A DNA stretch of 34,147 bases from an uncultured Eisenbergiella sp. (GTDB taxonomy: Bacteria > Bacillota > Clostridia > Lachnospirales > Lachnospiraceae), in the NCBI GenBank assembly GCA_947626995.1, contig CANQUI010000025.1, positions 1 to 34,147 of the forward strand. The letters run 5' to 3'. This document shows positions 1-7,589 of this stretch, piece by piece; position 1 is the first letter of the stretch, and each line of letters starts with the position of its first letter. The translations under genes were made by a program, and so were the position numbers. Under the pieces are notes generated by a model. It did not search any database and had not been told where the DNA came from. It saw only the letters and a list, made by a program, of their open reading frames with translations.

Positions 1-26
1 CAATTGGTCCAGCACAGATAAATCTC

Positions 27-1013
27 TCATTTTTCCACTCCGTTCTTCAAAAGCGAAACAAATTTTACCGTTTTATTCGTTTTCCAGTCCTTGATTCTGC
101 AATATATACCCGTGTGGAGCAGAGGATCGTTCTTCGCACAACCTTCACAGGGACGCTTTTCCAGCTCGTCATCGAAGAGACGGAGCTGTCCGTCGTCCAC
201 ATCATTACAACTCTCCGGAATTACGAACTTAAGGCCGTCCATCTGCCAAATGTTCCACGATAAAATCTCTGCTATCTGGCGAAGTTCGATAATATCCGGT
301 TCTCTATCAAATCGTGCCTTATAATAATCAATATAGGAAAACAGCAAGTTTTCACGTGCGAGCAACACATTGTCACCCTGCCAGTCAAATCCGTAGATGC
401 TTTGGAATGCGATTATGGTCCATTTACGCCATGCTTCTTCTGTTCCTGCATTTTCTGATACAATACGCATTTTCCGATCCAGCAAGCCGATGCGCCGGGG
501 CAGATCGATATATTCTCCAGTAACCGTATCATAGCGACTTACCAGATAGGGCGCTTCACCGCATGTAATCTCTAATCTTACATCCTGAACATAGTCTTCC
601 CATGCCCTCCCTGTGGCAGTTGGAAAGACGATTTTATCTTCGTTAGTAATCCAACTCTGCTCGTGTTCAGCATTAAAAACGCCCTCCGTCCCGAACCAAG
701 CATTGTCCACAAGATTATTCTGCTTATTACAGATCCATGAGGGTGTAAATACCTCGGCCTTTTGCTTGATGCGATCAAGCTGCTCTTTTTTTGACTTCTC
801 AACACGTGGCTTGATCACATTCCCGTTATATCCGGTAATGGCAGACAACTCGATATGATTATGCCTTTGGTATCCAACCCCTTTATCTGCATAATAATCA
901 GTTGCCCAAATAATGTTTTTGCCGGAAGAACGATCTTTCAACAGAATCTTCAGCAATTCATGATCGAGGCGATATAGATAGTTTTCTTTTATATCAACCT
1001 GTTTTTTATCCAT
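27..1013 (-). CDS. Restriction endonuclease subunit M-like protein (uncharacterised)
   Basis: A complete 328-residue soluble protein with no signal peptide or membrane segment. It resembles proteins commonly labelled restriction endonuclease subunit M in Clostridia and Bacteroidetes. The recognisable block is residues 84-106 (KAEVFTPSWICNKQNNLVD), whose EVFTP is reminiscent of the xYTP segment preceding the SAM fold in some N6-adenine methylases. I see no NPPY/DPPF catalytic motif and no glycine-rich SAM motif, so methyltransferase activity is not supported. The C-terminus has a possible metal site with Cys289, Cys292 and Cys305. The start is supported by an AAAGGAT ribosome site just upstream of the ATG. 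No restriction partner lies in the window. It sits in the AT-rich accessory block beside an orphan ATPase, which fits recent acquisition. The family label is tentative and the function unknown. Confidence 0.6.
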   Translation of the reverse strand: MDKKQVDIKENYLYRLDHELLKILLKDRSSGKNIIWATDYYADKGVGYQRHNHIELSAITGYNGNVIKPRVEKSKKEQLDRIKQKAEVFTPSWICNKQNNLVDNAWFGTEGVFNAEHEQSWITNEDKIVFPTATGRAWEDYVQDVRLEITCGEAPYLVSRYDTVTGEYIDLPRRIGLLDRKMRIVSENAGTEEAWRKWTIIAFQSIYGFDWQGDNVLLARENLLFSYIDYYKARFDREPDIIELRQIAEILSWNIWQMDGLKFVIPESCNDVDDGQLRLFDDELEKRPCEGCAKNDPLLHTGIYCRIKDWKTNKTVKFVSLLKNGVEK

Positions 1014-1027
1014 AGGTATCCTTTCGC

Positions 1028-1056
1028 AGATAATATGCGATTTTGGACAGAGTCAA
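1028..1056 (-). promoter_or_regulatory. Candidate promoter of the subunit M-like gene
   Basis: On the minus strand a TTGACT -35 (1051-1056) is followed by TTATCT at 17-base spacing (1028-1033); the overlapping TATTAT would be at 15 bases. It lies in the short gap between the upstream ATPase gene and this gene. Only the -35 is strong. Confidence 0.4.
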
Positions 1057-1098
1057 TATAACACGCTGCTTGTTGTTTTCTGAGCATTATCAAGACTA

Positions 1099-2289
1099 TT
1101 ACGTTATGAGCCAGTCGGCCACATCCACGATCTGTACACCCTCGTACTGATATGCTTCCTGCCGGGTACGGGTAAGGATCATCTTCGGATAGGCATCCTT
1201 GATCTTCAGCAGGGGATCGACCTCGCGCTGGAAGGTATCAGGATCGTCGATACTGCTGGCAACCTGGATATACAACTTCTCGTTGCGTTTGATGGCCACG
1301 AAGTCGATCTCTTTTTTGTAGAGCACACCGGCATACAGCTCATAGCCCCGGCGAAGAAGCTCAATAGCAACGATGTTTTCGATTATTCTGCCATAATCGG
1401 CGTTTTTCGTGCCCAACTTGGCATATTTGAAGGAATGATCGCTGAGATAATACTTATCGTTGGAGCTGAGATAGCGTTTCCCTTGAATGTCATACCGCCT
1501 TACCTTATAAAATGCGAAGGCGTTGCAGAGATACTTGATATAGGCGCTGATGGTGCGGTCGTTCGTTTTGACGTATTCGCTGGTGAAAGCCGCCGAAACA
1601 CTTCGGGTGGAGGTCTGATTGGAGATGTTGTCGATGAGGAAGTCGCACAAACGCTCCATCAGCGGCATATTACGCACACGGTACTTGCGCTGAATATCCC
1701 GGACAATCAACGTGTTGAAAACATCGGAAATATAATCGTATTTCGACTCCGGCGTTTTATAGAGGTAAGAGCCGGACATGCCGCCCTCTTGAATATAGCG
1801 ATTAAAGGCAGCATACTGATCTGTCAGCTCGAAATACTGCATGAACTCTCCAAAGGAGAAGGGGAAAACCTCTATCTCAAAGGTTCGCCCTGTAAACAGC
1901 GTTGCCAGATCGCTGCTCAAAAGAAAAGCGTTGGAACCGGTGATGTAAATGTCGTATTTCTCAGAGGCGTGGAGGCTGTTGATGGCTTTCTCAAATCCGG
2001 AACACATCTGAACCTCGTCAATGAAGATAAAGTTGTTTTTCCCCGGCAGAAAAGCATTTTCAATATAATCATTCAGCGCATGATACTCGGTCAGGCTCTC
2101 AAACGCATTCATGTTGAAGTTGATATGAATGATATTTGCATTCGGATCACTGGTTCGGATATAGGCCATGAAAGCCTCCAGCAGCTTGGACTTTCCACTG
2201 CGTCGGACGCCGGTAATGACTTTGATGTCCGGAGTGCCCATGACATCCTTCAGCTTATTCAGATAGAAGTCACGCTCAATTAGTCGCAC
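1099..2289 (-). CDS. AAA-type ATPase with C-terminal DUF4143 domain
   Basis: A 396-residue member of the large AAA_14/DUF4143 ATPase family. The P-loop is at residues 27-34 (GVRRSGKS) and the Walker B segment at about 86-92 (NFIFIDE). The C-terminal third carries the DUF4143 signature: YKKEIDFVAIK followed by YIQVA, a degenerate PD-(D/E)XK-like strand pair. Length is typical, so the gene looks intact. Translation starts at GTG, with GAGGTGAT seven bases upstream. Members are widespread stand-alone genes in anaerobes and archaea; their cellular role is not established, though a link to genome defence or mobile elements has been suggested. It has its own strong promoter and is probably monocistronic or co-transcribed with the downstream gene. 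Confidence 0.88.
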   Translation of the reverse strand: MRLIERDFYLNKLKDVMGTPDIKVITGVRRSGKSKLLEAFMAYIRTSDPNANIIHINFNMNAFESLTEYHALNDYIENAFLPGKNNFIFIDEVQMCSGFEKAINSLHASEKYDIYITGSNAFLLSSDLATLFTGRTFEIEVFPFSFGEFMQYFELTDQYAAFNRYIQEGGMSGSYLYKTPESKYDYISDVFNTLIVRDIQRKYRVRNMPLMERLCDFLIDNISNQTSTRSVSAAFTSEYVKTNDRTISAYIKYLCNAFAFYKVRRYDIQGKRYLSSNDKYYLSDHSFKYAKLGTKNADYGRIIENIVAIELLRRGYELYAGVLYKKEIDFVAIKRNEKLYIQVASSIDDPDTFQREVDPLLKIKDAYPKMILTRTRQEAYQYEGVQIVDVADWLIT

Positions 2290-2308
2290 GGCAAATCACC
2301 TCGTTCGT

Positions 2309-2338
2309 ATTATACCACAATCTATTTCGCAAAATCAA
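2309..2338 (-). promoter_or_regulatory. Promoter of the DUF4143 ATPase gene
   Basis: Perfect TATAAT -10 (2309-2314) with TTGATT -35 (2333-2338) and an 18-base spacer, just upstream of the GTG start. A nine-base inverted repeat arm (CTATTTCGC, 2322-2330) lies inside the spacer; its partner (GCGAAATAG) is at 2354-2362. Confidence 0.65.
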
Positions 2339-2360
2339 GAAATTTTCAAAAATGCGAAAT

Positions 2361-2397
2361 AGAAAAAGCATCCGGCAGAGGGCAGCCGCCGGATGCT
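2361..2397 (-). terminator. Rho-independent terminator after the relaxase remnant
   Basis: A perfect ten-base stem, AGCATCCGGC (2367-2376) with GCCGGATGCT (2388-2397), is followed on the minus strand by a TTTTTC run. It sits directly after the TGA of the relaxase-like fragment, so it is probably that gene's original terminator. Confidence 0.75.
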
Positions 2398-2407
2398 CAT
2401 ATTCACT

Positions 2408-2809
<402 letters not shown>

Positions 2810-2821
2810 CTATGTATGGGG

Positions 2822-2863
2822 GGTGTCGCAAAATCATTAAAATTAGATGATTGAGCGACACCT
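2822..2863. repeat. Subterminal palindrome at the IS left end
   Basis: GGTGTCGC at 2822-2829 pairs with GCGACACC at 2856-2863, with an inner ATCAT/ATGAT pair, giving a long two-step hairpin that starts inside the terminal repeat. Hairpins like this at IS ends can block read-in transcription. Confidence 0.65.
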
Positions 2864-2877
2864 TCGCTTATTATAAC

Positions 2878-2928
2878 CCAAAAATCCGGGAGACTTCTCT
2901 GATTCCAGATGGTTCCCCGGATTTTTGG
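2878..2928 (-). terminator. Hairpin downstream of the transposase
   Basis: A perfect 13-base inverted repeat, CCAAAAATCCGGG (2878-2890) with CCCGGATTTTTGG (2916-2928), lies past the transposase stop at 2966. On the minus strand the stem ends in a five-T run, consistent with a terminator for the transposase transcript. The 25-base loop is longer than usual. Confidence 0.5.
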
Positions 2929-2965
2929 CGTACTCTAATAAGCCTTTTCCATTTTCTCCCTTTTT

Positions 2966-4436
2966 CTATGCACTTTTGACTTCAAACAGGTGACTTCCTG
3001 TCCGGTCGCTTTGGATCTTCGCGTGCAGCTTGTTCAGATTGTATCCCATGCAAAGTAATAGGATTTCCAGTTTCACTTTGTTTTTCCCGCGCAGCAGGAA
3101 TCTTTGGAACTCATGATCATTTTTCAGAATCCCAAATGCCCCTTCCACCTGGATCGATCGGTTCATCCGGTACCTGATCCCCTTTTCACTCAGGATATTT
3201 TCATAGGATTCCTGCCGTTTCTCCAAAAAACTTTTTGAAATATACAGCCGTTTGTTCCCCTTTGATCTGGTGCATTTCCCTTTATGAGGACACCCATCAC
3301 AGCTTTCACATTCATATACCGTTACTTCCGACTGGTAGCCGCTTTTACTTTTCTGTTTTTTGAGAAATAGCGGTTTCAGTTTTTTCCCTGAGATATGTAT
3401 AGCCTTCTTCACTTTCATAGCCGGAGTCCGCTGTGACGCTTGGATAACGGAATTTCAGGTTCTTCTCCATCCCCTCCTGGAAAGGCACCAGGGTCCATAC
3501 ATCATTCCGATCCTGGAAAATCTCCGCTGCTACAATGTATTCACTGTCCACGGCGATCTGGACATTATATCCCGGCTTGAGTTGGGCATTCCGCATATGG
3601 TCATCCTTCATGTGCATGAAAGTGGCGTCCGGATCGGTCTTGCAGTAGTTGTTCCTGCCCTGAAAACTTGCGGCATGCCAGTCATAGACCGTCTGGCGTT
3701 CCTGGAACTGGCGGAACAGTTCCAGATATTTCTGGTTTTTACTTTTTCGCCGGCCCCTCCCATGAACGAAAGCGGTTCCCTGTTCTTTGCAGGTTTTCTC
3801 CAGGAACCGGCAGATCCTCTGCAGGTCCTCTGTTCGGGTACTTTCTTCCACACAGAAATCCTGCATGTATTCCTGGTTCAGCCGAGTCACCGCTTCCTGC
3901 ATTTTTTGGAACATTTTCGCTTCCCATTTCCCAACGGACTTTTTCCAGACAAAAGTATATTTATTGGCGCAGGCCTCCAGTTTGGTCCCATCGATAAAGA
4001 CCGTTTCCCTTGAGATCTCCCCGGACTGGTCCAGACGCCTTACCATCTGATAGAACAGATCTTCACAGGCACCTGCCAGACATCCGGTCCGGAATCGTGC
4101 GATTGTGCTGTGGTCCGGTGCTTTCTGCCCAGCTAAGAGCCACATGAAGTTGATGTCCCGTCTACAGGCAGTCTCTATCTTTCTGGATGAATAAATATTT
4201 TGTGAGTACGCATAGGTCAGGATCTTGAACATGGTCTTTGGGTCCACTGCCGGATTTCTGCCTTTGGCAGAGTAAGCCCGGTACAGCGAGCTGTAATCCA
4301 ATCCCTCCAATTCATGGCTCAGCAGTCGGACAGAATCATCTTCAGAAACCAAACCCTCCAAATTTAGTGACAAAACCAGTTGATATGGTTCGCTAAATTC
4401 GGTATAATCTTTATGGTAGTTTAGGTATTTGGTCAT
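2966..4436 (-). pseudogene. IS1182-family transposase, internally deleted and frameshifted
   Basis: Two minus-strand reading frames together make one transposase. The first (4436-3345, 363 residues) carries the N-terminal region and catalytic aspartates: VFIDGTKLEA with Asp149, then VTADSGYESEE. The second (about 3418-2966) carries the cysteine cluster CESCDGCPHKGKC, the RMNRSIQVEGAFGILK segment with the catalytic glutamate, and the family ending NLNKLHAKIQSDRTGSHLF. The frames differ by +1 and overlap near 3384 at GGGAAAAAACTG. From memory of the family, intact proteins have about 40 more residues between the YLRE-like strand and the GKKL strand, so the break looks like a small deletion rather than programmed frameshifting. 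The separated D, D and E residues imply it is inactive. Confidence 0.8.
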
Positions 4437-4566
4437 ATCTAATTATACCACGGATTGCGGACTCTTCGGAGTCCGTTTTCCATTTTTAGAAATAAAAAGG
4501 GAGCCATTGCTCCATAGATGAATTACTCATCTATTTTGCAACAGCCCCGTTTTATGACAGAAGATA

Positions 4567-5262
4567 TTATTGAACGGATTCTGATTCTGATTCCGTTTCT
4601 GTTTCTGACACTATATCCTGTGTAACATTTGATGATGGATTTCCGTCTGCATCTACGTATATCCAGTTAATCGAATATGTTTTTCCTATCGCGTTTCCTA
4701 AATTATTGATGTAATCTTCCAATAAAGTTTTTACTCTTTGCCGAGCCTCTTCCATAAGTGTCTTATCAGCGTAGGCAGCATCCTGCATATTCTGTTCAGC
4801 CTCAGAAAAAGCACGAACTTCGTCCTCAGCTTTTATTTTAGCTGACTTTTCATCGACAATGTAAGAACTTTCATTCAGCGATTCTTGATCCACACTGCTT
4901 CTTAATATTTTGGCTTCCGGGAGGGATATCGTGATCTGATCTCCCTCCAATGACATGGATAATAACGATGCGTCTATTCCTATCGTGACCTTTCCGGTAT
5001 ACTCGACCCAAAAATGTTTATCTTTTTTCCAAAGAAGCACCCCGGACGCGTCCTCTTCATAATATTTTGCAACATTATGATAATAACAGTCCATAACGGC
5101 CAAATCACAAATGGTTTTCATTTGAGACAGTTGGGGTTCAGTATCTGAAAACGCTTCGGTTTCTAATGATTCTTCCGTATCCTCACCCGCGTGCATCGTT
5201 CCACAAGATGAAAGAAAGAAACAGGACAAAGCAAACACAATACTGATCACATACTTTTTCAT
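4567..5262 (-). CDS. DUF4230 lipoprotein
   Basis: A 231-residue secreted lipoprotein. The N-terminus has Lys-Lys, a hydrophobic core and a lipobox LSSC, with lipidated Cys at residue 20. Residues from about 45 to 205 match the DUF4230 pattern: ICDLAVMDCYYHNVAKY, a strand-rich stretch ending VTIGIDASLLSMSLEG, then a long charged helix (KAEDEVRAFSEAEQNM) and INWIYVD. The acidic Ser/Glu tail is low complexity. The start has AGGAGG eight bases upstream. The preceding gene (5273-5908) encodes a paralogue and ends 10 bases away, so the two are one operon. DUF4230 function is unknown. An IS element inserted just after the stop. Confidence 0.82.
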   Translation of the reverse strand: MKKYVISIVFALSCFFLSSCGTMHAGEDTEESLETEAFSDTEPQLSQMKTICDLAVMDCYYHNVAKYYEEDASGVLLWKKDKHFWVEYTGKVTIGIDASLLSMSLEGDQITISLPEAKILRSSVDQESLNESSYIVDEKSAKIKAEDEVRAFSEAEQNMQDAAYADKTLMEEARQRVKTLLEDYINNLGNAIGKTYSINWIYVDADGNPSSNVTQDIVSETETESESESVQ

Positions 5263-5272
5263 CGTCGGCCTC

Positions 5273-5908
5273 CTATTCTACTACCAATGTATACTCTGAG
5301 TCGAGTTGTTCAATAATAGGACGTATCCAGGCCTTTGTGATGTTAATTGCATTTTGCTTCGCCAACTCCAATATTTCGGTTTGCTTTTCGCTTTCTTCTC
5401 TTGCATCGTCCGAACAAGCTTTATAAGCCTCTTCAGATACCGTAGAAGCATTTGCCTTTTTATTGACAAATATAAAATCCATCGAAGCGATATCCACTAT
5501 CACATCCTGAAAATGTACATTCGGAAGGGTCACATGAATCGTCTTGTCTTCGTTATTCACGTCAATGGCAATCTCTCTAAAATCAATCCCGACATAAGCC
5601 TTTGCATTATACGACACATAATAATCAATTTCATCAGGATGTTTTTCATTCATTACTTTTGCGATCCCGTTATATACTGCCGTATAAGTGGATAAGTCAT
5701 CTACATTGATGATTTTTTCCAACATAGATTTTGTAATGATCTCCGGATTGGTTTCATTTTCCGATTTTGACGTGTTCGACTGACTTTTTAAGACAACCCA
5801 ATACCCAACGCCAAGAACCAGAATAACCAGAAATAAAATGCCAGGTATGAAGATCTTAATTTTTCTGCCCTTTGATGATCTGTCGTCGCCTTTCGCTCGA
5901 TTTTTCAC
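5273..5908 (-). CDS. DUF4230 membrane-anchored protein
   Basis: A 211-residue protein with a basic N-terminus (KNRAKGDDRSSKGRK), one membrane helix at about residues 19-38, and an extracellular DUF4230 domain. It shares the layout of its downstream neighbour: VDDLSTYTAVYNG, then YVGIDFREIAIDV, then a charged helix before a C-terminal IEQLDSEYTLVVE strand. It lacks a lipobox, so the pair probably presents one helix-anchored and one lipid-anchored copy at the outer membrane face. Translation starts at GTG with an excellent AGGAGGGG site. The gene is preceded by a long structured leader. Function is unknown. Confidence 0.8.
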   Translation of the reverse strand: MKNRAKGDDRSSKGRKIKIFIPGILFLVILVLGVGYWVVLKSQSNTSKSENETNPEIITKSMLEKIINVDDLSTYTAVYNGIAKVMNEKHPDEIDYYVSYNAKAYVGIDFREIAIDVNNEDKTIHVTLPNVHFQDVIVDIASMDFIFVNKKANASTVSEEAYKACSDDAREESEKQTEILELAKQNAINITKAWIRPIIEQLDSEYTLVVE

Positions 5909-6132
5909 TTGCAGCCCCTCCTGAAAAAAGAAAAGTCCTCGTCAGGTCCTTCTCTTTTGATAATTGTCAAATGGTTATCGAATCGTCGAGTTCGTTCAAG
6001 TCTCCATCGAACTCTTTCTTCTTCGCAGAGAGCGTGTTTTTTTCACACAACCTGATTATATCAAATGCCGTTCACATCGTAAAGAAAAAAATGCCTTGTA
6101 AATCAAGGGCGCGAAGCGCCGCATATTTTGAG
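5909..6132 (-). promoter_or_regulatory. Leader and promoter region of the DUF4230 operon
   Basis: No gene is seen here. On the minus strand TTTACG (6078-6083), a 17-base spacer and TATAAT (6055-6060) make a plausible promoter, giving an untranslated leader of about 140 bases. The leader contains an inverted repeat, GAGTTCG/CGAACTC, around 5985-6012, and ends in an A/G and T rich stretch before the strong ribosome site. A small GGCGC/GCGCC hairpin (6108-6120) lies upstream of the promoter. I do not recognise a known riboswitch class. Confidence 0.5.
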
Positions 6133-6181
6133 AAAAAAAGAGGATCCCCCAAGTCATTCGACTATGGGGATCCCCTCTTTT
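6133..6181 (-). terminator. Terminator after the SDR gene
   Basis: Strong hairpin pairing AAAGAGGATCCCC with GGGGATCCCCTCTTT (one bulged base), followed on the minus strand by a run of seven T. It lies 30 bases past the SDR stop. Short T runs flank both sides, so it might also work on the plus strand, where no gene reads in. Confidence 0.8.
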
Positions 6182-6212
6182 ACGTCTCGTTTTAAAATCC
6201 GTCAGGATTTTC

Positions 6213-6971
6213 TTATAAGCTGGCGCCGAAATCGGTTACCAGAATCTGCCCGGTCATGGCGCGGGACTCGTCGCTGGCCAAAAACAGAAGGATATTGGCC
6301 ACATCCTCCGCCTGGCAGGGCTGGGTGCGAAGATTGGAATGGGTGGCCATGGCACCGAACATATCCTGATCCAGCTGATCCGCCTTCATGGAAGAAGTCA
6401 TAGGCGTAACGATCGTGCCCGGACATACCGCGTTGCAGCGGATTCCCTGCGCCTGGAAGCGAAGCGCCGTATGCTTTGTAACGCCGATGATGGCGGCTTT
6501 GGAAGAAACATAGGCCGCTCCGCCGCAGCCTTCATACCCCGCAACGGAGGCTACGTTGACAATGCTGGCGCCGGCGCTCATCCGCTTGCTGGCGGCGCGC
6601 ATGCAGCGCATGGTCCCCTTTTGATTGGTCTCTACGATGCGGTCCAGATCCTCATCCGAAAAACGGTCGATAGGTTTTAATCCCTCTTCCAGAATCCCCG
6701 CGTTGTTCACAAGGATGTCGATCTTGCCGAACCGTTCCATGACGGTCTCCATCAGCCTTTCGGGATCCTCCGGCTTGGAGATATCCGTGGAAACGGCCAG
6801 AACGCTGCCGCCCGCCTGCTCGATCTCCTCCGCCACCTGTTTTAAGGCCGCTTCTCTGCGGGCCGTGATGATCACGGACGCGCCTTCTGCCGCAAACAGC
6901 TTCGCCGTCGCGGCGCCTACGCCGGAATTCCCCCCGGTAATAACTGCTACTTTCCCTTTTAAACGATCCAT
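6213..6971 (-). CDS. SDR-family NAD(P)-dependent oxidoreductase
   Basis: A 252-residue classical short-chain dehydrogenase/reductase of normal length. The cofactor motif is TGGNSGVG (residues 12-19), followed by the NNAG strand motif and the catalytic Tyr-x3-Lys as YVSSK, preceded by the conserved serine in VNVASVAG. A PG motif after CNAVCPG and the C-terminal TGQILVTDFGASL complete the fold. An arginine pair after the second strand (TARR) hints at NADP preference, which is inference. The substrate cannot be told: this branch includes 3-oxoacyl-ACP reductases, sugar and hydroxysteroid dehydrogenases. AAAGGAGGAG precedes the ATG. It has its own promoter and terminator, so it is probably a single-gene unit despite following ibrB closely. 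Confidence 0.9.
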   Translation of the reverse strand: MDRLKGKVAVITGGNSGVGAATAKLFAAEGASVIITARREAALKQVAEEIEQAGGSVLAVSTDISKPEDPERLMETVMERFGKIDILVNNAGILEEGLKPIDRFSDEDLDRIVETNQKGTMRCMRAASKRMSAGASIVNVASVAGYEGCGGAAYVSSKAAIIGVTKHTALRFQAQGIRCNAVCPGTIVTPMTSSMKADQLDQDMFGAMATHSNLRTQPCQAEDVANILLFLASDESRAMTGQILVTDFGASL

Positions 6972-6994
6972 ACGCTCCTCCTTTACGCCAAAGG

Positions 6995-7012
6995 CGCCGC
7001 GTCCGCGCGGCG
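6995..7012 (-). other. GC-rich hairpin in the SDR leader
   Basis: A perfect seven-base stem, CGCCGCG with CGCGGCG around a four-base loop, lies in the 5' leader between the promoter and ribosome site. There is no T run, so it is not a terminator. It may stabilise the mRNA or modulate initiation. Confidence 0.5.
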
Positions 7013-7033
7013 TCCGGTGATTCTTTCCCCTTT

Positions 7034-7062
7034 ATTATATCCGGCTTTGAAAAGCTTGTAAA
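7034..7062 (-). promoter_or_regulatory. Promoter of the SDR gene
   Basis: Near-consensus: TTTACA (7057-7062), 17-base spacer, TATAAT (7034-7039). It lies directly after the ibrB stop, so SDR transcription need not depend on the ibr operon. Confidence 0.75.
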
Positions 7063-7066
7063 CAGA

Positions 7067-7588
7067 TTATTTCTTTTCTTCCGGCACCCAGGCTTTCCCA
7101 AATTCCACGTCGGAAAACAGGGCGGTCAGACCGGTGATCTGTTTCAGTCTGAGGATCTCGTCCCGATCCATTCCCAGGTGTTTGGAAATCCAGGCGTCGC
7201 TTCTGCCGATCTCATGAAGCTCCCGGATGATATTGCTCATCAGCTCTACGTCGTGAGAGCCCCGGGCGCGATTGTGGCGGATGGTACTGGCCATTCGCTG
7301 ATCCAGCGGTTTATTGATGACGGAAACCGGAAGCTTTCCCTCCTCCCGTTGATAAATGTCGGGATAGTCCAGCATGACGCGGTAACGGTGAAAGCCGTCC
7401 ACAATAATATAGGTGTCCTTACGGCTGTTATAATAACAGACAATGGGCATGGTGTAGCCGTCTTCCTTAATGCTGTCGTAAAGCAGCCGCATCTCCGGCG
7501 GCGCCACCGCGTTGGGATTATAGCTGTTTGGCTCGATCTTTTCAATCGGCACCCGTTTGATGTTATAGACAGGACTCTGATAACTCAT
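7067..7588 (-). CDS. ibrB: IbrB-like ParB/sulfiredoxin-fold protein
   Basis: A 173-residue protein with an N-terminal ParB-like domain: PIEKIEPNSYNPN near residues 14-26, the core DGFHRYR at 64-70, and RHNRARG at 104-110, which replaces the arginine-rich nucleotide-binding box of ParB. A helix-turn-helix-like segment follows at about 126-150 (GRSDAWISKHLGMDRDEIL). It matches IbrB, which with IbrA was described in E. coli as needed for expression of the eib immunoglobulin-binding genes. The gene starts one base after the ibrA stop, so the two are translationally coupled. ParB-fold enzymes include CTP-dependent DNA clamps and serine kinases; which activity applies here is unknown. It is not the chromosome-partition ParB: the DNA-binding half is missing. 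Confidence 0.8.
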   Translation of the reverse strand: MSYQSPVYNIKRVPIEKIEPNSYNPNAVAPPEMRLLYDSIKEDGYTMPIVCYYNSRKDTYIIVDGFHRYRVMLDYPDIYQREEGKLPVSVINKPLDQRMASTIRHNRARGSHDVELMSNIIRELHEIGRSDAWISKHLGMDRDEILRLKQITGLTALFSDVEFGKAWVPEEKK

Positions 7589-7589
7589 G

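Larger units (their letters stand above)
2819..4548 (-). mobile_element. Decayed IS1182-family insertion sequence
   Basis: The element is bounded by imperfect terminal inverted repeats: GGGGGTGTCGCAAAAT at 2819-2834 and, read inward from the right, GGGGCTGTTGCAAAAT at 4533-4548 (14 of 16 match). Each end also has a subterminal palindrome. Between them lies a transposase of the IS1182 DDE type, now split. No convincing target duplication flanks it: TATG on the left, GTTT on the right. The right end lies only 18 bases beyond the stop of the DUF4230 lipoprotein gene, and the left end lies upstream of the truncated resolvase. The element faces leftward like its neighbours. Confidence 0.82.

Noticed and set aside
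1435-2283. Plus-strand open frame opposite the DUF4143 ATPase
   Set aside because: Antisense shadow; the minus-strand gene has Walker motifs, promoter and ribosome site.
3345-3418. Programmed ribosomal frameshift to make a full transposase
   Set aside because: The offset is +1 rather than the usual -1, no canonical A6G slippery site fits the frames, and family residues appear to be missing at the junction.
7067-7588. Chromosome-partition ParB near the origin
   Set aside because: It lacks the ParB linker, DNA-binding and dimerisation domains, has no parA partner, and pairs with an IbrA-like gene.
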